A stretch of DNA of 28,225 nt from Cudoniella acicularis (GCA_013054445.1 JAAMPI010000682.1:1-28225), one strand, 5' to 3'; positions 10,576 to 22,900 are shown, counted from the stretch's first letter. Notes: generated from the letters alone by a model not told the origin. Numbers and translations: made by a program.

Positions 10576-11736
10576 TTTGCCGTGCTCTGCAAAACAAACG
10601 TTGAAACGTGAGTAATGGCTGGAAGAAAAAGAATGCTAAGAAGATGTGATGGGTGTAACATATAAAGTATTCGTTCTGCTTGACAAAATCGCTTGCATAG
10701 CATGAGTGGCACAGAACGGTTTTCTGCAGTCGAAGTGAGGGTCCCCACCGCCACGTTTTACACCCATGCTGCCATGCAGACAATTCCTTGTAGATGGAGT
10801 TACACTGCATCATTCTATCGAAAACAGCTGTAGAGAAGAGTGACGTGACATTCCGCACCTTTTAGGCTAATATAGAAGGATCAGCCACTATTCCTCTGTT
10901 ACAAGTTTATTTGGCTGCTATCTACAGTACGCAAGTATCGCAGTTGAAATGCACTGCTAAGGCGTAAAAGGCCTGCGGGCGAGTAATGTTGCTATCATCG
11001 ATTCCCTTCTACCTATCGTTGCAATTGATGCCATGAGAGGTTAATTCTACTACTGGTAGCGATATCTAAACATAGTTCATATAATAACGTTTAGGATAAA
11101 ACAAATTACGAAATATAACCGACGAAAAGGGAAATAAAATATCAGTATCCCCTCCGCTGCCACCTATGACATGCCTTAACCACTTCACAATAAACCAGCA
11201 ACCGCAAGGGTTATTACTAAGGTCTTTCTGCAGAACTATTGAGTGGTTAAAGAACTCTATAGCTATGAAATTTAAACTTCTAAAAGTACTATTCATTGTT
11301 GTCATAATTCGCGATGTTTGTAATATGTAATTTAAGTGCAGGGCCGGTGGCAACGTGGGGCCTACCAGATCCGAAGTTTAGAGTTTAGGGTATGCAAATC
11401 ATATGCAGCTAGTCGACCTTCCCGTCCTCTCCTTCCTTCCTCCCTCCCTCCTTCCCTCCCTGCTCACCTTCCCTCCAGGTATCGGGATCAAATGCACCGA
11501 ACCACTTTCAGGGCTAATCATCGGCTCGCTTAGCGAAGTTATGGGGGGCCTCTCCGAGTCCGACCCCGACTCTGATTTAGGGATTTCGTTTCCGAGACCC
11601 GACTTAGCCTGAAACTCGAGGTGTAGCTCTCTTTTCTTTTCTTTGTTCACTTTTTCGCAAAGTATTTTATTTGTTTGGGTTCTTAGATAGGCGTGGAATG
11701 TAGGATGGAAGGTGATATAAATGAGAATCCTTTATA
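10576..11736. other. Intergenic region with polypyrimidine tract
   Basis: No gene is seen. It includes the upstream region of the SAT4-type gene and a pure 37-nt pyrimidine run at 11425-11461 on the + strand (TCC/TTCC repeats). A short GC-richer patch at 11505-11610 carries CCGACCCCGACTCTGA. Open frames here are low-complexity shadows of the pyrimidine tract. Confidence 0.5.
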
Positions 11737-13579
11737 ACGTGGTTTAACACCAAGCGACGCACTTTTCCACTACCCTACTACTTTGAAACACAATTACTCA
11801 ACTACAACATATTATATTAATTAAAGCTATTCGAAATTTGATAAACTAGATGCTTCTATAACCTCTTGAGAAGTTCGTGTATTATGACCAGTCTTTCCGC
11901 AAGTGCCATAGTGTGGTCCAGTCGATTGCCCCTCGTTTTGCCCAACCCCACCAGAGCGCCTGTCGCGTCGTATCTGCTCATCTACCTCCTTCTGAGCCAA
12001 AATATCATTTGTATCCTCTGTAGCAAGTACACCTCCTTGACAGATATGAGTCTTTTTAGCCCTATGACGTTTGCTAAGTGCTTTATTTGCCTTGCGAAGA
12101 GTGCGGACCTCAGTAGCTAAAAGGTATTGTCATGGGCTAATAGCTCTGTGCCCTTTGCTAGCGCCTTAACTCTTGCAAAAACAGATGTTAACGAGCTTCT
12201 TTGATGATATGCTATGTGATTTTTGACCAGAGTGGTTTGCGAAAGGGCTTTAATCGAGTTGTGTGGCGTTTGGGAGACCCAAGGGTCGGCATCGACAGAG
12301 GGGGGGCCGGTAGGTGTCGGAGTCCGTAACTTAACGTCCAGCTTCGATAATACTACCTAAGGGTCGTAAGGAATTAATCCAACTCCGCGAAATCCAGCCT
12401 GCGCGTTTTTAGCTGTTATTGACTGTAGATAAGCTGTTTTAAAGGCCATAAAGAACTCGACCTTACTGATATGATTAATATGGACCCTTATAAAGTCCTC
12501 GATTTGTCGACCGTACGCCCGCTTTAATACACTGAAACATCCTACATCAAGTGACTGTGTTATATAAGAGGAATACGCAGGTAATCCAAGAGTTATAATG
12601 TTATGAAGCTTGTAATACTCTTTAAATACCGCCAATTCATGACTCTTATGCCTATCAAACACTAGTATTCGATATAGCCCTAATACTCGAGCAGCAGTGT
12701 GTTTATCGAAGTGTTTTAGCTATTCTAAACCTGTCTTATTGTTTGTCCACCTATTATTTGTAGGTTTAATAGGCCAATCGTGTAGAAGGCCACTCTTAGT
12801 GTGCTAATTCTCAAGATAATTGATGCCTCGAACCACTAAAAACAGAGGGACACTCTAGCCCTCGCTATTAATACACACAATCGCTGTAGCCTATTCCCGA
12901 TTACCTAGCTATATTGCCTTGCCTCTGCCATGTCGATCTACGCGTGTAACAACTATAGTGGGGGTAATAAGGCCTATTACAAAGCCCGTCCCGTCGAAGT
13001 TGTAGAAATCGCTATCTACTACACTATATTTGGCCCTTATATTCTATACTAGTCGAAACCACGCGCTTATAACCTCAGGATCTTTGTACAAGGCCCTTTG
13101 AAAGTTGTAAACGTGATTAAAATGCGTCTTTAACCCTGGACGACGTTGTACGAATCAATGTACCTATAACTTTCCAACGCGTTTTGCTCTACGAGTTTCA
13201 AGGATATTGTTTGCTATATCTTCGACACTACTTAGTCCAGGCGCAATCCCTCTGGTATTTAGATCAATTATACATCTTACAATCACTTCCTCTTCTAATT
13301 CGGTCAGAATATGACTATTGGGTCGTTTGTTAGGGCGGGTAGGTCGGCCGTTCATTCGAGCGCGTAACGTAGGTTCAGGGACATTATAGAGATTAGTAGC
13401 AGCCTGACGGCCCTTTTTTTTTTTTAGAGGTTTTAATAGCTTCTATAGCCATAATAATTCGTGCTTGAGTTTGAATTTGAATGATTAATAGTGGAAAAAC
13501 GCGTGTCAAAGTGATGGGGTAGTAAAGTCGGTAAAAGTGCGTCGCTTGGTGATATGCGTCGCTCAATGTTAAACCACGT
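11737..13579 (-). mobile_element. Fot1/pogo-type Tc1/mariner transposon, RIP-damaged
   Basis: This is a complete-length class II element of 1843 bp. Its ends are perfect 13-bp inverted repeats ACGTGGTTTAACA (11737-11749 and 13567-13579), flanked on both sides by TA (11735-11736 and 13580-13581), the target duplication of this superfamily. A second shared terminal block, CACCAAGCGACGCACTTTT, begins at 11748 on the left. On the right it is set inward (to 13551) because that end carries about 15 extra bases with another copy of AGCGACGCA. Size, TA target and encoded transposase all fit Fot1/pogo. It sits between the SAT4-type gene and the regulator and so splits the cluster. Confidence 0.9.
11860..13460 (-). 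pseudogene. Broken DDE transposase of the Fot1/pogo element
   Basis: This encodes a relic of a CENP-B/pogo-like transposase. Near 13355-13164 lies the DNA-binding part (ELEEEVIVRCIIDLNTRG). Downstream come the DDE_1 catalytic landmarks: YNFDGTGF (first Asp), RILVFDRHKSHE (second Asp) and a segment with SLDVGCFSVLKRAYG (third Asp) at about 12560-12530. At least seven in-frame stops interrupt it between 13180 and 12710, mostly TAG, as expected from RIP of CAG or TGG. A run of 12 A/T at about 13414-13425 also puts the first codons out of frame by one. The C-terminal third is readable to about 11860 but has further stops. It cannot make active transposase. Confidence 0.88.
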
Positions 13580-13919
13580 TATATGATAAGCGCGTGGAAT
13601 TATGGTTGGTGGTATATTAAGTAACCTTGCAAGTAAGCTTTTTACGATTTAGTAAGGTCAGGTGGAAATTCGAAGAGAATCTAAGTTTAATTTAAACTAC
13701 ATTCGGACTCGGTTATCCCGACCTCCATCGAGTCTAAAGGGGTTCTTCGCTCTGCCTGTGGAGAGTTCAGTTCACAAAAGCCGCAGGCTGACATTAATAT
13801 GGACAATTGTAACGAATTAGGTAGCCAAAAAAAAAATAAAAAATTAATTGTACAGAGAAAACTAAGCTAGGAGAAAAGAAACTATAGTCATCAACCTCGG
13901 AACTTGCATCGGCATTCAC
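13580..13919. other. Intergenic region, nothing recognised
   Basis: This is the short spacer between the right end of the transposon and the stop codon of the C6 regulator. It would contain the 3' end of the regulator transcript. No gene or clear repeat is seen. Confidence 0.5.
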
Positions 13920-15638
13920 TTAAGGTGCAATATTGTCCCTTAGCAACTCTCTTGCCATTTTTATGCTTCTGCAAAGGGTTTTGATTCCACCAGTGCCAGG
14001 CTGCCTCAGCTCCTCCTTCCTGATGATGATCTCAACAATTCCTCCAAAATCCTCATGACTCAATAGGCCGCCCCCATTCTTTGCGTTGTGGTCAATTCGA
14101 AATTCAGAGGGTAAGCCAAGAAACCGTTCCACCCTCTCAAAAAGACTTGTGACAATCTGAATGAACAGTGTCGCTTGCAGATTGCCGGAATCTGGTAGCA
14201 CGAGAACGAGCGCCAGTTAGCGATTAGTGTTAGAAAGGTGGACTCATGGTGAGGTTGGACAGGAATAGTAAAGGATTTGTGATGACATACCAAGTGATAG
14301 ATGGCTGAAAGATAGCCCCGAAACAGGTTGAAGATAAGGCTCGTCGCTGTCCGCAACCTGTTTCAGAAAGGAGCAAATACTTTCAAATAGAAGAACATAT
14401 ACGCGCAACAAGTGAATATAACAAGTCAGAATGAGAAGTGAAGTCGTTGGATCCGAGCTGGTGAAGGGCGGGCTGCTGGACATAGTATATTTCGGAGAAA
14501 TGGGATCAAACAACGGTGATGTCAATGTGGTGCTCTCTTGGCCTGGCGACATCTTGGGCGTGGGCCGCAAATGCTGATCCGCTAAGAGTTTCAGAACCTG
14601 GAGGAATTCGTACGTGCTCTTCATTATATCGCCCACGGGATTTGCCACATGGCCACGATGGGGTCCAGCTGCTGCAGATTCGAGAAGCATATCGAGATTT
14701 ATGGTGAAAGTGCCCTGTAGTTGACTGATGCGACTCAATTGCGAATTGATTCTAGATAAGCGCTGTGTGTATGTCTTCCTGGCGTGCCTATTGCCATTGC
14801 TGTCCTCGTCCTCAATATCCGGTCTGCCTGTTGTGAACTTCAGAGGACAGTCAATTGCACGATGGCCTTCATTCTCGGCACATAATGCTGCTCCACCAGA
14901 TGCAGTGGAGGCTTGAGATGAAAAGGGCAAAAAAACAGATGGAGGGGCAGAGGAGTCTTTGGTGAGACAGGTTGTGGATATGGATGTGGATGTGGCTGTT
15001 GACCAGTCGGAGCTGCTGGTTAAGGATGCGAAGGCGGCATCATTGAAGGTTGAGTCGTTGAAAAGGGTTTCCCGAATGTCCCACGACACATTTTCGCTCC
15101 AGAGCTTCGGATCCGGATCGGGTGTATTAACCGAAGCTGAGGCCGAGGCCGAGGCCGAACCCAAAGCCGCAAAGTTGAAAGGTGAAGGCAGAGTGGAGCA
15201 AGACCAATCATCCCAGGATGAGATAGATCCATGTATATGCGTATCAGTAGAGTTGCTAGGCTCGGTATTCGTACTTATCGAAGTTGGCCCTCGTGGATCC
15301 AAGACCTGGCTGGCAAACGAGTCGTTTGAATGTGAATGTTGTTGTTCTGGTGATGCATACGAATCATCTCGCGTTCGTTCTGGCGCTCTAGTTCTAGCTA
15401 TAGCATTATCCGCGATGATGTGCCTACGCATGCGATAGATAGGACTTGTTATACACGCTGTATGTGTTCGCGTGCATCGGTCGCATTTCTCTTGCTCTGG
15501 CCATTCCCGAAGGCAGCGGAGTTTCTGTCCTCTACAGCGGTCACAGGCAGATCTTCTTGACGAGACCCCTGGCACTAGCTCTGGCATGGCAGTTCGCTCT
15601 CCATCTCCATCTCTAGATCCAGATCCAGATGCAGACAT
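13920..15638 (-). CDS. Zn(II)2Cys6 transcription factor, AflR-like
   Basis: This is a nuclear DNA-binding protein, probably the pathway-specific activator. Exon 1 is 15638-14291 and exon 2 is 14191-13920. The 99-nt intron (GTATGT...CAG) preserves phase, giving about 539 residues. The zinc cluster lies near residues 30-62: CDRC, six residues, C, nine residues, CDRC, six residues, C. All six cysteines are present, and the basic GQKLRC segment is typical. A long Ser/Thr-rich middle follows, then a helical region (QRLSRINSQLSRISQLQG, EFLQVLKLLADQ, SLLILTCYIHLLRVYVLLFE) like the AflR regulatory domain, ending in DNIAP. A GAGGCC-type hexanucleotide repeat at 15135-15159 encodes alternating Ser-Ala. 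It is divergent from the PKS-NRPS across a 1.3-kb promoter, the usual arrangement for a cluster regulator. The target genes are inferred. Confidence 0.9.
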
Positions 15639-16923
15639 GGGGGCGTTTACTCGCCTTTTTCACAAGTGTATACATGTACATGTGCTTTGTTCCTTCTTTT
15701 GCAAAGACAGAGCATATATAAAATAAAATAAAATAAAAATGGCGAAAATTTGCCAAAATTTGCGCTCATGAACGCAATTGCTAGACGACGTTTTCAGCCT
15801 TCATCTTTATACCGAATGTAAAAGGGACTTAACGTTGGTGTTCTACGATGCACCTCCATACCTAGTCTGTCGCAGCATGCAAGGAACCCATGAGTTTCCG
15901 GCTTTATTGCTGTGCTGGGTACCACACGAGGTGTGGTAGTTTTTTAGGCATTTTCGTACAATAACTTGCGAAACCGTTATGCAGGGTTGGTGCGGGGGGA
16001 GAACGTCAATTGGTTTACGCGGAAAAAAAGTATCAGTACTAACAATAGTCTGTTCGGTGAAACGTAATCAATTACTGCTTACCATACCATAACGTGACTG
16101 CCCCAACACAAACTTTTCAAACATCCATCTCTCGTGACTCTTCGTCTGGGAAAATTTAATTGCTATTATCCAATACAACCTTTTTAAACTATTGACTTCT
16201 TACGACCCTGCATCAATCGATCCATTAAACTATCAATTTATTAAGGCCTTGTATTAATTGATCCTTCAAACCGTTGATTCCTATGACTCTTTCGTATGGA
16301 TAAACTGAACCCCCCTGACCGAGTGGGTATGGTTGCTGTAGACGCTGTTACGTTCTACGTGCGGCAGGAGGCTACCGATATAGCTGCCATCGATGCTGCA
16401 ACGTACCTTCTACGCACGATGGGAGGCCTCCCATCTACCAGGAAACTGGTCAAATTGAAGCTATCTGGCAGCTGCTGGGCCTGCAGACTTGCGGCGCTTC
16501 GATAGCCGAGGCAGATTCGATCATCGTTATGTTCACAGTACCTGCGCCACTGACTCGCAGCGGTTGGATCGACGGGTAATGTACTGGCCCCTACTGTAGC
16601 CCTCGCAGTGGAATGTGACAAGCGTCCGCATTTAGTCCGGACCCACCAAGCTCTCCACCATGGATGATGGGCTTTGGAGTCTACCTAGGTACTGTCGACT
16701 CGGAGAACCAATGGTGATAGGGTTATAAAGTTGGGTTTGCCTTCTGCAATGAGATGGCCTTCCCCTTTCCCTCCAACGTGGAACCTCGCTAAATTTCTAA
16801 TTCCCCTGAAGAAGGCTTCTGAAGGAACGACGTTCGACCGCAACCTTTCACGACCTTGTTCCTCATATCCATTGTCATTTCCGTTGCACCATTACCGCTG
16901 CCATCATTGCCATTAACATCGCC
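15639..16923. promoter_or_regulatory. Divergent promoter between C6 regulator and PKS-NRPS
   Basis: This 1.3-kb gene-free region separates two outward-facing genes. Near the regulator is a short AAAAT repeat (about 15719-15739). It also holds a TACCACAC/GTGTGGTA inverted repeat with a 3-base spacer (15920-15938), an 18-bp perfect palindrome (16418-16435) and a TCG-N5-CGA site (16499-16509). An imperfect direct repeat lies at about 16341-16364 and 16392-16417. I could not place a TATA box or transcription start with confidence. Confidence 0.6.
16499..16509. promoter_or_regulatory. AflR-type TCG-N5-CGA site
   Basis: TCGATAGCCGA matches the TCGN5CGA core recognised by AflR-type zinc-cluster proteins and lies about 415 bp upstream of the PKS-NRPS start codon. 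A six-base-specified motif has about a one in three chance of occurring at random in 1.3 kb, so the support comes from the context. Confidence 0.35.
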
Positions 16924-19900
16924 ATGTCTGCCAGCCGCCAAGAAGACATTGCCATCATCGGGTCTGGATGTCGGTTTCCTGGATATGCAAACTCACCTTC
17001 GAAGCTTTGGGACCTCGTCCGTAATCCGCGCCAAGTAGCCGAGCCCATCCCGATAGATCGGTTGGGTGGGCCCGGCTTTTACCACGAGAAAGGACAGTAC
17101 CATGGCCATATGAACGTCAAAGAGGCATACTTTCTGGCCGGAGAGGGAGTCCATCGGCGCTTCGACGCCCCCTTCTTTGGCATGAACGCGGCCGAGGCGA
17201 ATGCCCTTGATCCACAATGCCGTCTCCTTCTCGAGACTGTATTTGAGGCCCTTGAAGAGGCAGGCCTGACCATCGAGGGCCTTCGAGGGTCGGATACGGC
17301 CATGTATGCGGGCCAGATGGTGGGAGACTATGATATTATCACGACGCGTGATAGCGATGGATCCGAGGGCATCTACAATGGGACGGGCACATCGCGCGCC
17401 ATGCTCTCCAATAGAATTTCCTATTTTTTCGACTGGCACGGCCCATCGATGACTATCGACACGGCATGCAGCTCCAGTCTCGTTGCCCTCCACCAAGCCG
17501 TCCAGCAGTTGCGCCTTGGCCATTCCCGAGTGGCCGTCGCTACTGGTGCTAATATGCTTCTAGACCCATCGATCTTTATAAAATTGAGCTCTCTCAGAAT
17601 GCTTTCCCCCGAAGGCCGCTGTCGCATGTGGGACGTCGATGCCAATGGATATGCCCGAGGGGAGGGCATTGCGGCTGTTGTGCTCAAGACACTAAGTGCC
17701 GCTCTCGAAGACGGTGATGAGATCGAGTGCATTGTTCGGGAGACGGGATTTGCCCAAGATGGCCGGACTCAGGGGATTACCATGCCGAATCCCGCCGCCC
17801 AGGCACATCTCATTCGTGACTGCTACGCCCGCGCTGGTCTCAACCTGACCAATCCCGCCCATCGGCCTCAATTCTTCGAGTGTCACGGGACGGGGACTCA
17901 GGCGGGTGATGCCGCCGAGGCGGAAGCCATCAGCTCGGCTTTTGGTTACGGCCCGGAAAACTCGGCCTCGGGCTCGGATCGGCTGTGGGTCGGCAGCATC
18001 AAGTCAGTCATTGGCCATACCGAGGGAACAGCTGGTCTTGCGGGAATCCTCAAGGCATCACTGGCCTTGCAGAGCGCCACTATCCCGCCCAATCTTGGGT
18101 TTAACCGGCTCAACCCTCGCATACAACCATTTTATACCAACTTGCAGGTCTCGACCACGGCAGCCCCTTGGCCAGCCGTCTTGCATAACGGTCCACGCCG
18201 AGCGAGCGTGAATAGGTAAGATATATATCCTCGATCATAATCATAAGTATTCGGTTGGGTATTTGCTGAGTGCCAGCCTTCAACTTGATATTCACAACAG
18301 CAAAATAATTCAGCTTCATTATCTAGAAACTTTACACTAGATTTCGAACAAAAAAGAGTCCGACTACCGAATAGACGGATTCTGCTTTAGTCAAAAAGGC
18401 TGAATTATTTTGCTACCGTGGAATATTCAACTGCTTAGAAGCCTGGCACTCAGAAGAAACACGACCGAGTAATCACAGGTAAAAGCATGAAAGAAAGACA
18501 ACTTCTAACATTTTGTATGACTAGTTTTGGGTTTGGGGGCGCAAATGTCCATGCCATTCTGGAAAGCTACATGCCGGCCGAATTGGCATCCTCTCCATCC
18601 ACCCAAACAACTCCATCACTCACCGTGTTCACCCCGTTTGTCTTCTCTGCGTCCTCAGAAACATCCCTTGCCGCGTACCTAGCCGCGTTTCTAGATTATG
18701 TGCGGGCTAATGCAGACAAAATATGTCTGCAAAATCTCGCCTATACACTGCACACTCGACGTACATGCTTGCAGGTGACCACGACAATTGTGGCAGGCAC
18801 TGTTGATGAACTCTGCACCAAGCTCGAAGTAAAGCTACAAGCTGCACAAAGAGATAGCGATGCCAAGCTGCAAGCTGCACAAAAAGATGCGGATGGCCTT
18901 CAACCTGCCTTTGTCAGGGTACGAGTACCAGCGTCGCGGTACGAAAGCTCGGGCTCCGGGAAGTCGAAGCCGAAGCCGAAGCCCCGAATTCTCGGAATAT
19001 TTACCGGTCAGGGTGCTCAGTGGGCTGGCATGGGATCCGATCTGATCACTCATTCCACTGCTGCAAGAAATGTTTTGCAACGTCTAGAAACCCGACTTTC
19101 TCAACTCCCCGCAGCTGATCGCCCATCATGGTCACTCATCCAAGAGCTGCAAAAAGAAAGCTCGTCATCTCGCATCCGCGAAGCCACACTCTCACAACCA
19201 CTCTGTACGGCCATCCAAATTCTTCAGGTTGACCTCCTGCGGGCTGCGGGCGTTGAATTCGCTGCTGTTGTTGGCCACTCGTCCGGTGAGATTGCAGCAG
19301 CCTACGCGGCAGGCTTCATCTCGGCCGAGGAAGCTATCTGCATTTCTTACTATCGCGGTCTGCACTCCAAACTCGCGTTGGCTTTAGATGGAAAACCTGG
19401 AGTGATGATGGCCGTTGGAACTTCGACCGAAGATGCACAGGAGTTGTGTGATACCCCCGAATTCGAAGGCCGTGTTTGTATTGCAGCTGTCAACTCGTCT
19501 GCCAGCCTCACGCTCTCCGGAGATCAGGATGCTATCGAGGAAATTAAAGTCATATTTGATGACGAGGGGAAATTTACGAGGATTCTTAGGGTCGACAAAG
19601 CCTATCATTCCCACCATATGTCTCCATGCTCGACTCCGTATCTCAAGTCGCTTGCTGCGTGCGGGGTGCAGGTTGGTCTTGGTAGCAGGTCTACCTGGTT
19701 CTCGAGCGTCTTCAGAGGAGAGGATATGTCAGGCAAACATAAACTTCTCAAGGACACATACTGGGACCGTAATATGGCCAGGCCGGTGCTTTTCCAGCAA
19801 GCCATCGAGGGTGCCTATATCTCCAAGGGCCCGTTTGACCTGGTAATCGAAGTAGGGCCTCATCCTGCGCTCAAGGGACCCGTGCTTCAGACCACGCAAG

Positions 19901-22900
19901 AGGTATCAGGCCAGGAATTGCTATATACCGGTCTTTTCCATCGTGGCATTTCAGCCGTGGAGTCTGTTGCCGATGGACTCGGTTACATTTGGACTCGCCT
20001 TGGCCCGGATGCTGTACATCTGCACAATTACGATAGATTCTTGTCCCCGGACTCACCCTGCAAACTTGTTAAGGGACTCCCGACGTACGCCTGGGATCAC
20101 CAAAATGAATACTGGAACGAATCGAGATCCGCGAGAGCGTTTCGCATGCGCCCAGATCCCGTGCATGAGCTGTTGGGCCACTTGACCCCGGACAGCAATG
20201 AATGGGATATGCGGTGGCGTCATATCTTGCGACCGACGGAGATCCCATGGCTGGTGGGCCATCGATTACAGGACCAAATTGTTTTCCCGGCGGCCGGATA
20301 TGTGGTCACGGCTCTCGAAGCCGCTATGGCTTGGTGCAAGCAAAGCCGCGTCTCGGCTTCGCTGATTGAACTTGTGGACCTTGACTTCGGCCGAGCTCTC
20401 GTCTTCAACCATGACGAATCGAGCGTCGAAATCATTGTGTGTATAACCGATATCTTGCTTCAGGGCTCGGGTGCCATGGAAGCAAAGTTCAAGTACTTTG
20501 CAGCGGATGGCAAAGGCGACGACTCCTCGCTAGTTCTCATGGCTTACGGTCGTTTGCTGATTTTCCTTGGCGATCCTTGCACTGACGTCCTTCCGACCAG
20601 ACTTCCTAAGCCGCCTAACCTTGTTAAAGTCCGCGAGGACGATTTCTACGAGAGATCGAGAGATCTAGAATACCAGTGGACTGGCTCTTTTGCTGCATTA
20701 GAGAAGTTGGAAAGAAAGCTTGGTACGGCTACAGGATTTATCAAGACTCCCGAGCCATCGGGGCTACTGCTACACCCTGCTATCATAGATGCAGCCTTTC
20801 AAAGCGTCCTTCTCGCATATTCCTTCCCGGGTGATGGTCAGCTCTGGACTATTCATGTTCCTAGGCGGATTCAGCGGCTCAGTGTCAATCCATTTCTGTG
20901 TGCACGCGAGATAGCCAAGGAAAAGCCATTACCATTTGACTCTTCCCATCATCCCGACACAGAGACGATATTTGGTCATACTGATGTCTACCCCAATAAC
21001 AATCTAAATAATGCCATAATACAGATTCAAGGGATTGAATGCGCTCCTCTTTCCCGTGCCGATGCTCGGGATGATAAGGAGGCGTTTGCGACCATGGTTT
21101 GGGATGTTGCATCTCCAGACGCTCAATCTATAGCCTACGATAGCCCTGTTACACCTGAGCAATATGAGCTGGCTCGTCATCTTGAGCGTATGGCAGGCTT
21201 TTACTTACGCGCCCTCCAGCGAGACATACCAACTGATCATCCGTCGCGGATTGAGGGGCCTTATACACATCTCCTCCAATTTGCTTCTCAGGCAATCTCT
21301 TTTGCCCGGGCAGGCTGTATATCGTCCTGGTGTTCTGCGTGGGAACATGACACATACGAGCAGTTGATTTTGGCGTGCAAGCCCTTTGCTCACACCGTCG
21401 ACATGCAGTTCCTCCGTGTAGTCGGTGAAACTATGACGGACATAGTCAAGGGTGATATGCCGGCAACTGAGGTGGGTATAAAGGACAACATGCTATCACA
21501 TTTCTACACAAATAGTCTTGGACCGAGATTTCATAACATATATTTGGCTCAGGCAGTGAAACAGCTTACACATCGGTACCCGCAGATGGACATTCTGGAG
21601 ATCGGTGCCAGAACAGGCGCTACCACCGAGGTCATATTCGATGAGATCGGGTCCACTTTCTCCTCGTATACTCTCACTGATGTTTCACCTGACTTCTTAG
21701 ATTCAGCAAAATCTTGGGCTGAGCCACATCTCTATAAGATGATCTTTAAGACGTTGGATATTGACCAGGACCCTGTTCCGCAGGGCTTTCTAGACCAGTC
21801 ATACGATCTTGTTGTAGCCTCTCTTATTCTGCACACCACGCCTGTTCTCGAGCAAACATTGCGAAATGCTCGGCGCCTACTCAAACCCGGAGGCCATCTC
21901 ATTGTTTTCGAGCTACTACCCACAAAGTCAGCAGTCTATGGGGTCATATTTGGCGCCTTTCCGGGTTGGTGGCGAGGGGTGGATGAGGGCCGAGTCTTGT
22001 CGCCAGCCTTGAGCCTGATAGAATGGGATGCCTTACTCCGCAAAACCGGTTTCTCGGGTTGCGACACTACCACCCCGGAACTGACTGAGCAAAATTGTAT
22101 TACGCATTTTACAGTCTTCGTGTCTCAGGCTATGGATGACAAAATCACTTTTCTCCGGCATCCTCTCTCGTCCACTTCGTCTGACCTATTTAGTCCTGGA
22201 ACACTTGTCCAAGACCTTGTTATTCTGGGAGGAAATAGCTTGGAAACAACCAGACTCGCGGAACAAACTAAGAATCTACTGCACCGGTACTGCGGTAACA
22301 TTAGAGTGGCTCGCACGTTGTCGGATCTGTCCTGCGCCGACATATCTAATCCGACTGTCCTGAGTTTTGTTGATCTCGATGAGCCAGTATTCCAGCACCT
22401 CAACCATACACGATGGGAGTCTCTAAAAGAGATGCTGATGACAGCAGGGACACTGGTCTGGGTGACACGGGGACGTCGTGCAGACAATCCCTGGGCAAAC
22501 ATCATAGTTGGCTTAATGCGTTCGATTGTACGCGAAGCTCCGAATCTCAGCTACCAGATCTTGGACATTGAAGACGCCCGTAACATTGATGCGTACACTC
22601 TAGCAGGAGCCCTTTTGCGATTCCAAGCAGAGGTCTTGTGGCGGCGGCAAGACAGCATTTTCACCACGGTTGAGACCGAGCTAGTGCTAGATAAAGAAGG
22701 TAGGCTCATCATCCCTCGTCTCGTGACCAGTAAGGAGATGAACGATCGATATAATTCATCAAAGCGGACAGTCGTGGCTCGCGTCCATCCCCATGCTCAG
22801 AACGTTTGTGTAGGGCCATCTGATACCATGTCGGGCTATGAATTGAAGCAAGAATCAGTGCCTAGCATCCAAAATGAACCGGGCGCCGTGCGGATGGAGA

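Noticed and set aside
11399..11650. Open frames on both strands over the pyrimidine tract
   Set aside because: Their composition is just the translated repeat (poly Ser/Pro/Leu or Arg/Gly/Glu), with no domain.
14959..15438. 159-residue plus-strand frame opposite the C6 regulator
   Set aside because: It is antisense to a well-supported Zn(II)2Cys6 gene and rich in repeat-derived Ala-Glu, so it is a shadow.
18487..18524. Possible separate PKS start codon at 18487
   Set aside because: The residues before FGFGGANVH are intron sequence. The KS domain is continuous when 18216-18524 is spliced out, so there is one gene, not two.
20251..20285. DH motif with Asp where many PKSs have Gly (HxxxDxxxxP)
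   Set aside because: PKS-NRPS DH domains often vary at this position. The catalytic His and Asp are present, so I do not count it as a defect.
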